Below are positions 25,516 to 32,955 of a stretch of 64,000 nucleotides of DNA, piece by piece. The notes beneath the pieces are model-generated. The model searched no databases. It was not told the DNA's origin and was given only the letters and a program-made list of their open reading frames with translations. Numbering within the stretch: the stretch's first letter is position 1; each line of letters begins with the position of its first letter. This DNA comes from QUBU01 sp014337915 (GTDB lineage Bacteria; Pseudomonadota; Gammaproteobacteria; Steroidobacterales; GCA-2729495): NCBI GenBank assembly GCA_030263395.1, contig SZOW01000009.1, forward strand, positions 1-64,000, in the 5' to 3' direction. The translations under genes were made by a program, and so were the position numbers.

Positions 25516-28131
25516 GTGAAAACCGAACAGATCCGCAAAGCGTTCCTCGACTACTTCGCTGCGAAGGGCCACCGCGTCGTCGCGAGCTCGCCGCTCGTCC
25601 CCGGCAACGACCCGACGCTGCTCTTCACCAACGCCGGCATGGTGCAGTTCAAGGACGTGTTCCTCGGCAAGGACCCGCGCGACTACAAGCGCGCCGCCAG
25701 CTCCCAGCGCTGCGTGCGCGCCGGCGGCAAGCACAATGACCTCGAGAACGTCGGCTACACCGCCCGCCACCACACCTTCTTCGAGATGCTCGGCAACTTC
25801 AGCTTCGGCGACTACTTCAAGCGCGAGGCCATCGAGTTCGCCTGGGAGTTCATCACCGGCGAGCTGAAGATCCCGAAGGAGAAGCTCTGGGTCACGGTGT
25901 TCCGCGAGGACGACGAGGCTGCCGAACTCTGGGTGAAGCATATCGGCGTAGACCCGCAGCGGCTGACCCGCTGCGACGAGAAGAGCAACTTCTGGGCCAT
26001 GGGCGACACCGGCCCCTGCGGTCCCTGCAGCGAGATCTTCTATGACCATGGCCCGTCCATTCCCGGCGGCCCGCCGGGCTCGCCCGACGAGGACGGCGAC
26101 CGCTACGTCGAGATCTGGAACCTGGTGTTCATGCAGTTCGACCGTTCCGCCGACGGCCGGCTGACGCCGCTGCCGAAGCCCTCGGTGGACACCGGCATGG
26201 GCCTGGAGCGCATCGCTGCCGTCATGCAGGGGGTGCACAGCAACTACGACATCGACCTGTTCCGCAACCTCATCCGCGCCGCCATCGACATCACCGGCGC
26301 GAGGGACCCGGCCTCGCCCTCGCTGCGCGTCATCGCCGACCACATCCGCGCGGCGGGTTTCCTCATCACCGACGGCGTGCTGCCCGGCAACGAAGGCCGC
26401 GGCTACGTGCTCCGCCGCATCATCCGCCGCGCACTGCGCCATGGTTACGAGCTCGGCGTGCAGGAGCCGTTCTTCCACCGGCTGGTGCAGCCGCTGCAGC
26501 GGGAGATGGGCAAGGCGTTCCCGGAGCTCACGGCTGCCGCCGGCCATGTCGAGCGGGTGCTGAAGACCGAGGAAGAGCGTTTCGCCGAGACGCTCTCCCA
26601 GGGCATGCGCATCCTCGAGGACGCGCTCGCCAGCCTGAAGGGCGGCCAGCTGCCGGGCGACGTGGTGTTCAAGCTCTACGACACCTACGGCTTCCCCGTG
26701 GACCTCACCGCCGACGTGGCCCGCGCCCGCGGCATCGCCGTGGACCGCGCTGGCTTCGAGCAGGCGATGGAGCAGCAGCGCGAGCGTGCCCGCGCCGCTA
26801 GCAAGTTCGAGATGGGCGCCGCGGGCAGCCTGCGCCTCACGGAGAAAAGCGTCTTCACCGGCTACGACAGCCTGTGCGACCAGGGCCGCGTGACCGCTGT
26901 GCTGCGCAACGATGGCAAGGCGGCTGCGCTTGCCGCGGGCGAGTCCGGTGCGCTGGTGCTGGACCGCACGCCTTTCTACGCCGAAAGCGGTGGCCAGGTG
27001 GGCGACCGCGGCCTGATCACCGCACCCGGCTTCCGTTTCCGCGTCGAGGACACGCAGAAGAACGGCGACGCCCATGTGCACATCGGCAGCGTGGAGGAGG
27101 GCAGCATCGCCAGCGGTGCCAGCGTCACGGCCGAAGTGGACGCCGCGGCCCGCAACGCCACGCGCCTCAACCATTCCGCCACGCACCTGCTGCACGCGGC
27201 CCTGCGGCGCGTGCTCGGCAGCCACGTCAGCCAGAAGGGTTCGCTGGTGGCGCCGGACCGCGCGCGCTTCGACTTCTCGCATTACGAAGCCATCGCGCCC
27301 GCGCAGCTGCGCGAGATCGAGAACCTGGTCAACGCGGAGATCCGCGCCAATCTCGAGGGCGAGACGCGCGTGATGGCCTACGACGAGGCCGTGGCCAGCG
27401 GCGCCATGGCCCTGTTCGGCGAGAAATACGGCGACCGTGTGCGGGTGCTGCGCTTCGGGGACTTCTCCACCGAGCTCTGCGGCGGTACCCACGTCCGGCG
27501 CACCGGTGACATCGGCCTGTTCAAGATCACCGCGGAGTCCGGCATTGCCGCCGGCATCCGCCGCATCGAGGCCGTCACCGGCGAGCCGGCCCTGGCCCGC
27601 GTCGCCGAGGAAGAAGTCACGCTGGCACGGCTCGCGGACCTCGTGAAGGGCAACCGCGCCGACCTGGAGCCGAAGCTGCGCCAGCTCCTCGACCGCAACC
27701 GCGCCCTGGAGAAGGAACTGCAGCAGCTCAAGGCGAAGCTCGCCGGCGGCGGTGCTGGCGGCGGCGACCTCGCCGCCCAGGCCGTCAGCGTCGCCGGCAT
27801 CCGGCTCCTCGCCCAGCGCCTCGACGACGGCACCGACCCGAAGATCCTGCGCGAGGTCGTCGACCGCATGAAGGACAAGCTCGGCTCGGGCGTGGTGGTG
27901 CTGGGCGCGGCCGACGCCGAAGGCCAGCGCCTGTCCCTCGCCGTGGGCGTCACCCGCGACCTCATGGACCGCATCAAGGCCGGCGAACTGGTCAACGCCG
28001 TCGCCGGGATGGTCGGCGGCAAGGGCGGCGGGCGTGCGGATTTCGCCCAGGCCGGGGGCAGCGACGTCGCCGGCCTCGACGCCGCGCTGGCCAGCGTCGG
28101 CGGCTGGCTGGCTAGCCGGCTGGGAGGTTGA
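25516..28131 (+). CDS. alaS: alanyl-tRNA synthetase
   Basis: Charges tRNA-Ala and edits mischarged Ser/Gly. The 871-residue protein shows the catalytic core (FTNAGMVQFKDVFLG near residue 40; GDTGPCGPCSEIFYDHG near 167). The editing site follows as NHSATHLLHAAL and the zinc/editing motif ELCGGTH near 656, then the coiled-coil C-Ala domain. The GTG start at 25516 gives the standard start, residues 2-10 KTEQIRKAF. It lies 25 bases after recX, probably in one transcript with recA-recX as well as its own. Confidence 0.97.
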   Translation: MKTEQIRKAFLDYFAAKGHRVVASSPLVPGNDPTLLFTNAGMVQFKDVFLGKDPRDYKRAASSQRCVRAGGKHNDLENVGYTARHHTFFEMLGNFSFGDYFKREAIEFAWEFITGELKIPKEKLWVTVFREDDEAAELWVKHIGVDPQRLTRCDEKSNFWAMGDTGPCGPCSEIFYDHGPSIPGGPPGSPDEDGDRYVEIWNLVFMQFDRSADGRLTPLPKPSVDTGMGLERIAAVMQGVHSNYDIDLFRNLIRAAIDITGARDPASPSLRVIADHIRAAGFLITDGVLPGNEGRGYVLRRIIRRALRHGYELGVQEPFFHRLVQPLQREMGKAFPELTAAAGHVERVLKTEEERFAETLSQGMRILEDALASLKGGQLPGDVVFKLYDTYGFPVDLTADVARARGIAVDRAGFEQAMEQQRERARAASKFEMGAAGSLRLTEKSVFTGYDSLCDQGRVTAVLRNDGKAAALAAGESGALVLDRTPFYAESGGQVGDRGLITAPGFRFRVEDTQKNGDAHVHIGSVEEGSIASGASVTAEVDAAARNATRLNHSATHLLHAALRRVLGSHVSQKGSLVAPDRARFDFSHYEAIAPAQLREIENLVNAEIRANLEGETRVMAYDEAVASGAMALFGEKYGDRVRVLRFGDFSTELCGGTHVRRTGDIGLFKITAESGIAAGIRRIEAVTGEPALARVAEEEVTLARLADLVKGNRADLEPKLRQLLDRNRALEKELQQLKAKLAGGGAGGGDLAAQAVSVAGIRLLAQRLDDGTDPKILREVVDRMKDKLGSGVVVLGAADAEGQRLSLAVGVTRDLMDRIKAGELVNAVAGMVGGKGGGRADFAQAGGSDVAGLDAALASVGGWLASRLGG

Positions 28132-28158
28132 CCGGCCATTTGACAGTTCGGTTATGAT
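28128..28158 (+). promoter_or_regulatory. possible csrA promoter
   Basis: TTGACC at 28128-28133 overlaps the alaS stop, and TATGAT lies at 28153-28158 with a 19-base spacer, longer than ideal. A second TTGACA at 28140-28145 is too close to that -10. The leader to csrA is about 125 bases. Confidence 0.3.
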
Positions 28159-28290
28159 CGCTGCGTTGCACCCGCCCGGCTCAGGAGGAGCGAGCGGCGC
28201 AACGCCGGGGCCACCGGGCAGGAACAGCGCCTGAAAACCGCCGCCCTGCCTGCCCCGACCAGAAGAAGAACACACGAGGGGAGGGAGTCC

Positions 28291-28503
28291 ATGTTGATCC
28301 TGACAAGGCGTGTGGGTGAGACGGTCATCATTGGCAATGACGTGGACGTCACCGTCCTGGGCGTCAAGGGCAACCAGGTGCGCCTCGGCGTCAAGGCGCC
28401 GCGGGAGGTTTCGGTCCACCGCGAAGAAATCTACCAGCGCATCAGCCAGGAGCAGGCCCGCGGCAACGGCGCCGACCACGGCCCCCCGCTGGTCACCGAC
28501 TGA
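28291..28503 (+). CDS. csrA: carbon storage regulator CsrA
   Basis: Post-transcriptional regulator binding GGA motifs in mRNA leaders. The 70-residue protein matches the family from MLILTRRVGETVIIG through GVKGNQVRLGVKAP and the RNA-contacting REVSVHREEIY. A strong GAGGGGAGGGA ribosome site precedes ATG. The leader itself holds several GGA motifs (CAGGAGGAGC around 28181, and the ribosome site), which fits autoregulation. The C-terminal tail is longer than in E. coli and variable. It sits between alaS and tRNA-Ser, the usual gammaproteobacterial place. Confidence 0.97.
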   Translation: MLILTRRVGETVIIGNDVDVTVLGVKGNQVRLGVKAPREVSVHREEIYQRISQEQARGNGADHGPPLVTD

Positions 28504-28592
28504 ACGGCCGCACATCGCCCGAGACGCCGGCGCGCGATCCGGGTATCCTGTGCAGCCCGCGCCGCCGGCACCGCCCGGCGCGACCCGAATCC

Positions 28593-28685
28593 GGAGAGGT
28601 GGCCGAGTGGCCGAAGGCGGCGGTTTGCTAAACCGTTATACGCTCAAAAGGCGTATCGAGGGTTCGAATCCCTCCCTCTCCGCCA
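28593..28685 (+). tRNA. tRNA-Ser(GCU)
   Basis: A complete type II tRNA. Acceptor arm GGAGAGG pairs with CCTCTCC; the anticodon loop TTGCTAA gives anticodon GCU; the long variable arm ATACGC..GCGTAT is present, then the T arm GGGTTCGAATCCC. CCA is encoded at 28683-28685. It decodes AGC/AGU. Confidence 0.97.
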
Positions 28686-28692
28686 AGTAGTC

Positions 28693-28741
28693 AGGGGTTC
28701 GCTTGGTCTCTGTACAGAGACTGGCGAACCCCTCGTCTTTT
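28693..28741 (+). terminator. long hairpin terminator after tRNA-Ser
   Basis: AGGGGTTCGC at 28693 pairs with GCGAACCCCT ending at 28733, and the inner GTCTCTGTACAGAGAC is itself a palindrome, so the whole forms a long, slightly bulged stem. CGTCTTTT follows, fitting a factor-independent terminator for csrA/tRNA-Ser transcripts. Confidence 0.75.
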
Positions 28742-29041
28742 CCGCGGCTTGTACCACGAGAGTGGTACCGAATATTGCCCCAGAGAGTCCGCGGCGTCCC
28801 TCAGCAGGGACACTTCCGTGCAGGTGAACCGGACCGGCCCGTTCGCGAAATCTCCGAACGTACGGGGACAATATCTCGGGGTGCGGCAAACAGTCGCCTG
28901 AACAGGCGAACCTTCGATGCATTGTCCGAGGATGCGGTGACCGTAGCGTGAGAGGTGGGCGGCGTTGGGGCAGTCTGGCTAGCGAGCCTGGCCAGCTCAG
29001 CTTCCAGGGAACGGCTATTGGAGCGGCTTTGAACAGTTGTC
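28742..29041. other. gene-free stretch with several small hairpins
   Basis: No convincing gene. The region holds GTACCAC-GAGA-GTGGTAC (28752-28769, a GNRA-type loop), GTCCCT..AGGGAC (around 28796-28811) and CGCCTG-AA-CAGGCG (around 28893-28906). It could be a structured RNA, or the scar of an element inserted next to the tRNA. The open frames here include one made by reading tRNA-Ser in antisense and are not believed. Confidence 0.4.
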
Positions 29042-29449
29042 TTACCGGGCCGGTTCTACCCGCCTGAGGAACTCGCGGAGCGTGACGATTTCGATGCCTT
29101 CGAATTCTCCAAGCTCCAGCATGGCCCGGTCACCGGTGACAATCAGTCCGGCGCCGCCAGTAAGGGCGCACTCCAGAACCCGGTTATCCGGATCGTCGGC
29201 CAGCACCTGCAGCCGCCTGGTCGGCGCGACGAACTCCGCCAGATCGGCCAGGAAGACAGCCAATCGCGACAGTTCCTCCGTATCACGGGAGAACTTCCTC
29301 CCGAGCACGCCGAGGATTTCACCGACGATCGGTTTGGAGAGCAGCAGGATCACGCGGCCATCGAGAACAGATTCCACTGCCCGATCTGCGCGGCCGCCCG
29401 GAATGGCGAGGGCGGAAACCAGCACATTGGAGTCGAATACGACCCGCAT
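29042..29449 (-). CDS. PIN-domain toxin (VapC-like, COG1569 type)
   Basis: Putative RNase toxin of a type II pair. The 135-residue protein begins RVVFDSNVLVSAL with the first catalytic Asp, then SKPIVGEIL with a conserved Glu, and DDPDNRVLECAL and IVTGDRAML supply the remaining acidic residues of the PIN fold. ATG 29449 starts exactly at the domain; an upstream in-frame ATG would add 17 unrelated residues. The antitoxin gene ends ten bases upstream on the same strand. Confidence 0.85.
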   Translation of the reverse strand: MRVVFDSNVLVSALAIPGGRADRAVESVLDGRVILLLSKPIVGEILGVLGRKFSRDTEELSRLAVFLADLAEFVAPTRRLQVLADDPDNRVLECALTGGAGLIVTGDRAMLELGEFEGIEIVTLREFLRRVEPAR

Positions 29450-29459
29450 GCCGCTGCAG

Positions 29460-29723
29460 TTACTTTGTGGACTTGCCGGCGAGATAACGTTGCAGGTCAC
29501 GCTCGGTCAGGATGCCCCTGTCCCGGGCACGCTGCGACCAGAATGACTGCAGGTCGCGATACTCGCCCTTCAGGCGGGACAGCCGATAAGCCCGCATGGC
29601 ATCCTGCACCACGGCGCTCACGGTCTTGCCTTCCTCGCGGGCGGTGGCCGTTGCGAACCGGGCCAGGTCCGGTGGCAGGGAAATCGCCTTCTTGATGGCA
29701 CGTGCATTGCTGGAGCGGGGCAT
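29460..29723 (-). CDS. antitoxin of the PIN-toxin pair
   Basis: An 87-residue basic protein with a ribbon-helix-helix-like start (KKAISLPPDLARFATATAREEG, then KTVSAVVQDAMRAYRL). The rest is helical and charged, likely binding the toxin. GAGG lies seven bases before ATG 29723. Longer upstream coding is unlikely because that part has no domain-like features. It is transcribed with the toxin and probably represses the operon. Confidence 0.8.
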   Translation of the reverse strand: MPRSSNARAIKKAISLPPDLARFATATAREEGKTVSAVVQDAMRAYRLSRLKGEYRDLQSFWSQRARDRGILTERDLQRYLAGKSTK

Positions 29724-29814
29724 AGGACTGACCTCAACAAACCGGTATGACTGAATACTACCATGCAGAGGCCCCGGGGATCTGTGCGCCGATGCCGGTA
29801 GGGTTGGCACCGGA

Positions 29815-29844
29815 TTCCCTGTATTTTCCCTGTTGATCAGGGAA
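29815..29844. repeat. TTCCCTG direct and inverted repeats
   Basis: TTCCCTG occurs at 29815-29821 and 29826-29832, and its complement CAGGGAA at 29838-29844, so the second and third form a hairpin with loop TTGAT. It lies upstream of the antitoxin on the minus strand, about 90 bases from its start, and might be an operator or a mobile-element scar. Confidence 0.5.
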
Positions 29845-29891
29845 TTTCCGGCAGAGCTGGGTTCGGTGATGACTTCTTCCTCCGCCAGTGC

Positions 29892-29926
29892 ATGAAAAAA
29901 GGGGGGCCTCGCGGCCTCTTTTTCAT
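29892..29926 (-). terminator. AT-flanked hairpin terminator
   Basis: ATGAAAAA at 29892 pairs with TTTTTCAT ending at 29926 around a GC core (GGCC-TCGC-GGCC) with extra G on one side. On the minus strand the core is followed by a run of T, so it can end the transcript of the gene at 30050. It may act in both directions. Confidence 0.7.
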
Positions 29927-30049
29927 TCAGCGGACAGGGGAGCGCGGTGAGAAGCCCAGGTTCGACGGAATCGCGGAGCGATTCTGCACGCCGTCGCGAG
30001 GCGGCGAGTGACTCACACCCTCTCGCCGAGGTGAATACCCAGGGCCTGA

Positions 30050-30817
30050 TCAGGCACCCAGCGCCAGCCCCTGGGTGATTTCCGTTGCGATGCCCCTTGC
30101 CGTCGCCGCGTCGAGGCCGGCGGCGACGAGATGCGCCTTGCCGCCGCTTTCGATTTCGACGCGGTAGGCAACCGTGGCCAGCTTCTTCCGTGCGGCGACT
30201 CCGAGCAATCGACCGGTGGGTATGCCGCGATCGGCATCGTAGACGATCTCCACATCGCCGGCGAACTTGTTCCTGATCGTCAGGTGATGGATATCTTCCC
30301 GACGCAGGAAGGTTCCATCGAACTCGATGCCGTCTTTACCGAGCCGGAGGCTGCGGGGTTGGCCGGCCTTGGTGCCTCTCTGGTCCACCAGCAGAAGCAG
30401 CGCCGTGATGGCCACGAAGACGATGCCGAGGATCCAGATTCCGCCCGCCGAGCCACTGACCGTTGTGGCCGCAAGTATCACCGTGAAGAGCACCAGGGGC
30501 ACGCTGACGGGTGCGGTAGCAGGAAGTATCGCGAATCGGACCCTGTCTCCCTCCTGGTGCCTGGTGTACTGGGCGAGCTTGCGTGGTGGGGTACGCCACC
30601 TGCGATAAGCAAAGACCAGCAACACGACGCCAAAGGCCATCTGGACCAGCGCCTGCATTGGCGAGGAGAAGGAGCCTGGCGTCAGCTGGAAGACCTGGAT
30701 GGCGAGTGCCTGGGGCAGCAGGAAGAACGCCAGGTTTCGTGCCAGGGACGGCGCCAGGTAGACCAGGCCGAAAAGCCCGGCAACGATGGAAACAATCCTT
30801 GAAACGATATGGCTCAT
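30050..30817 (-). CDS. membrane protein of unknown function
   Basis: A 255-residue protein, not recognised. Four hydrophobic stretches lie at about residues 5-25, 55-70, 105-122 and 124-142 (for example MAFGVVLLVFAYRRW and GGIWILGIVFVAITALLLLVD). A soluble C-terminal half follows (LRLGKDGIEFDGTFLRREDI), whose strand-rich pattern resembles a small PH-like domain; that is inference. A GGCGGAAAA ribosome site precedes the ATG. It lies downstream of a secreted unknown on the same strand, 100 bases apart. Confidence 0.6.
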   Translation of the reverse strand: MSHIVSRIVSIVAGLFGLVYLAPSLARNLAFFLLPQALAIQVFQLTPGSFSSPMQALVQMAFGVVLLVFAYRRWRTPPRKLAQYTRHQEGDRVRFAILPATAPVSVPLVLFTVILAATTVSGSAGGIWILGIVFVAITALLLLVDQRGTKAGQPRSLRLGKDGIEFDGTFLRREDIHHLTIRNKFAGDVEIVYDADRGIPTGRLLGVAARKKLATVAYRVEIESGGKAHLVAAGLDAATARGIATEITQGLALGA

Positions 30818-30917
30818 GCTTTTCCGCCGTGCCTGCCATCGACCTGCCGGAGCAGCCGGTCCCCCGAATACGTGATTTGTGCCGGATGGCCCGAGACCCG
30901 GTGGAGCCCGGATTGGG

Positions 30918-31730
30918 TCACAGCTTTGGGGTGTCTCCCGATTTGAGCCGCGCCTTGCGGGCGTCGGCTTCCAGGTCCGCCAGCCACTTGGCGGTGGCCT
31001 GCATGGCCGGTACAGCGTGTCCCGGATCAGCCATCTGGAACTCCATCGAGACCACGGAAGAGCCACCAGCGGCCGTCTTGAGAATCGCCCGCAGCACGGC
31101 GCTGCACTGGGAGGCGTCCGGTGGTGCGAGCTTGTTCTTCTGCTGCAGTTCATACCAGCGCAAGCCGTCGGGCGTCTGTCCCACGGTTGGCAGCAGCAGC
31201 CCCTTGTCCACCTTGCCGCAGGGTTTGCGATCCGCCTGGGCCCAGGCCAGCTGCGTGGTAAGTATGCCGATCCCGTACTTCTGCTCGGTCGCCGGCTTGC
31301 CGTATTTCTGCGTGACGGTATCGATCATGCGTTCTAGGGCCGGCGGGTTGGCATAGTTGGTCAGTGTGCGCCGCAGGCTAATCACGCGCTGCTCGAGGGG
31401 TGGCGCAGAGAACTCGACCTGGATGGTTTCCGTATCCTGGCCCTTCGGTGGCAGGCGGGCGATCAGGCCCGAGGTGAAAGCGGAGGTTTCCTGCTGCTTC
31501 GCGCCATCGCTGTAGCTAAACTTGAGCGAATTCGTCGTCACCTGCGCGTCGGCCGCATGGGCCTTGAGGGCAGCGCGCGCTTCCTGCTCGGTCATGCCCA
31601 GCCTCAGGCCGACGATATCCCAGGTCGGTGCTGCCTGCAGGGCCGTGGCAGAAAACAGTAATGCAGCCAACGAAAAGCTGCGGAGACGGGTACCAATCGG
31701 CTTGCCGGTGCGAATGGCGCGATCACTCAT
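30918..31730 (-). CDS. secreted protein of unknown function
   Basis: A 270-residue protein with a signal peptide (FSLAALLFSATALQA, cleavage near APTWD). The mature start IVGLRLGMTEQEARAAL resembles the lipoprotein/periplasmic pattern in which a GMT..E..A motif begins a small beta-alpha domain. No catalytic motif is seen; two Cys (KPCGK and SQCSA) could form a disulfide. AGGA lies nine bases before ATG. It is divergent from the lipoprotein gene at 31841. Function is unknown. Confidence 0.65.
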   Translation of the reverse strand: MSDRAIRTGKPIGTRLRSFSLAALLFSATALQAAPTWDIVGLRLGMTEQEARAALKAHAADAQVTTNSLKFSYSDGAKQQETSAFTSGLIARLPPKGQDTETIQVEFSAPPLEQRVISLRRTLTNYANPPALERMIDTVTQKYGKPATEQKYGIGILTTQLAWAQADRKPCGKVDKGLLLPTVGQTPDGLRWYELQQKNKLAPPDASQCSAVLRAILKTAAGGSSVVSMEFQMADPGHAVPAMQATAKWLADLEADARKARLKSGDTPKL

Positions 31731-31840
31731 CGTGTCATTTCCTGCTTCGGGACTGCGGGATTCTTGTTGGTTCTTGCCAGCGCAAGGCAGGCTGGCGACG
31801 TTGTAGCATGGCGAGAATGGACACCACAAGGGGCAGGACC

Positions 31841-32323
31841 ATGGGATCGCGGAGGCTCTCCAGCCTCGTCGGTATCGCTGGCATGGTGCTCGGTGCCTGT
31901 GGCCAGAGTGCCGCTCCGCCCGCTGCAGAGGGCGTGGCGCAGGTGACGGGGGTGCCGGCGTCCCCGCATGAACTCCCGTTGCGGCGCGGGTTCTATGTGT
32001 CCAGCGATACGGCTTGTGAACAGGCCTCGAACGCCACGCTGGGGCTGCTGCATGCACGAGGGCTGAACGGGTCGCGCACCGATTGTGTTTTCGAATCCGC
32101 TGAAATGCTGGGCAAGGCCCGTTATCGCATCGTGGAGCAGTGCACTGTCATCGGGTCCGGCGAGAGGCTGCGCACGTCGGTCATTTGGGAGGTCCTCACG
32201 CCCGAGTCCTTCCAGCGGACGGAGGAATCAGGCTGGCAGTCGCGGATGCGGTACTGCGAACAGCAGGCGCTGCCCGAGGACTGGCGGGAGATCGATCTCG
32301 AAGCTGACAACCATTCCGGATAG
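31841..32323 (+). CDS. small lipoprotein of unknown function
   Basis: A 160-residue protein with a lipoprotein signal (RRLSSLVGIAGMVLGAC) ending in the lipobox LGAC, so it should be anchored by its Cys. Two further Cys occur in the body (ACEQAS and TDCVFES) and another in RYCEQQ. The body ends with a beta-rich stretch (RIVEQCTVIGSGERLRTSV). Start ATG 31841 has AAGGGGCAGG upstream; ATG 31808 would make the signal peptide too long. It is not homologous to any family I recognise. Confidence 0.65.
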   Translation: MGSRRLSSLVGIAGMVLGACGQSAAPPAAEGVAQVTGVPASPHELPLRRGFYVSSDTACEQASNATLGLLHARGLNGSRTDCVFESAEMLGKARYRIVEQCTVIGSGERLRTSVIWEVLTPESFQRTEESGWQSRMRYCEQQALPEDWREIDLEADNHSG

Positions 32324-32329
32324 GGACTC

Positions 32330-32502
32330 CCTGTGCGCACGGACACACCGAGCAGGGCCGCGAACCGTGCCTGGGTAAGCCCGGTCTTTTCGCTAATGCC
32401 GGCCACGTCGGGAACATTGGTCACGCGGCCGTGCCGGCCGCGCTTCAGCTTCCGCAGTCCGTCGAGGATTTCGCGCCCGACATTGCGCTTACGTGAGGCC
32501 AT
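32330..32502 (-). pseudogene. truncated HTH (HigA-type) antitoxin remnant
   Basis: From ATG 32502 the frame reads MASRKRNVGREILDGLRKLK and later ISEKTGLTQARFAALLGVSVRT, which is the start of an XRE-type antitoxin through its recognition helix. After SVRT the sequence diverges abruptly into unrelated coding (near 32330), so the last third of the domain is missing. No partner toxin gene is intact. It is a decayed piece of a toxin-antitoxin locus. Confidence 0.7.
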
Positions 32503-32850
32503 CTTCCACTTCTTTGCGATTCTGCCGCAGGCTCTGAACCGGAATGTCGTCGCCCGCCACCCACGCCCTTCTGCTTTCATCCAGACTCGGCAGTGGCTCG
32601 TCCCACTGCGGGCGCGTGTCCATGATGCACTGGAAAGTGTAGAGGTCCTGGCCGATTTCCCGGGCGACCGCCCAGGCCCGGCTCGCCGATCAGCCGCGGG
32701 TTCAGGGGCGGCTCGGCCGGGGGACAGGCGCAGCCAGGCCGCCTGCAACTGGTTCAGGTACTGGTTGTAGTCGATCCAGCGGTCGTCGGTCTCCACCGGC
32801 GCCATCAGCGTCAGCTCGACGCCATCGACGAGGGTCTTGTTCTTGGGTTA
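32489..32850 (-). pseudogene. decayed AAA-type ATPase fragment with frameshifts
   Basis: Reading the minus strand in three frames gives consecutive pieces of one protein: KTLVDGVELTLMAPVETDDR to AAWLRLSP, then in the next frame PPLNPRLIGEPGLG (a Walker A start), then AVAREIGQDLYTFQCIMDTR. The Lys-Thr-Thr part of Walker A is deleted and the frame changes at least twice. The tail (DEPLPSLDESRRAWVAGDDI and on to TAA 32489) belongs to something else and overlaps the antitoxin remnant, so two genes have fused by deletion. Confidence 0.6.
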
Positions 32851-32877
32851 CCGCACTGGAAGCAATCGGTGCCTGTA

Positions 32878-32950
32878 ATTCACCACCGGGAGTGGCTCAG
32901 GCCCTGAGTCCGGACCGTTCGGCCGGGCGGGGTATGATTCACCACGGAGG
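32878..32950. repeat. second copy of the shared sequence, flanked by ATTCACCAC
   Basis: ATTCACCAC occurs at 32878-32886 and again just before the KefC ribosome site at about 32938-32946. Between them lies the copy of the sequence also found at 5648-5690. The pair of direct repeats around a short unit could mark a small inserted element or a slipped duplication. Confidence 0.4.
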
Positions 32951-32955
32951 TGCCC

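Noticed and set aside
25444..28515. 1023-codon open frame on the minus strand opposite alaS and csrA
   Set aside because: Same cause; it crosses three genuine genes and has no recognisable motif.
28644..28922. Small minus-strand frame ending in RGRDSNPRYAF
   Set aside because: The ending comes from reading tRNA-Ser in antisense, a well-known artefact.
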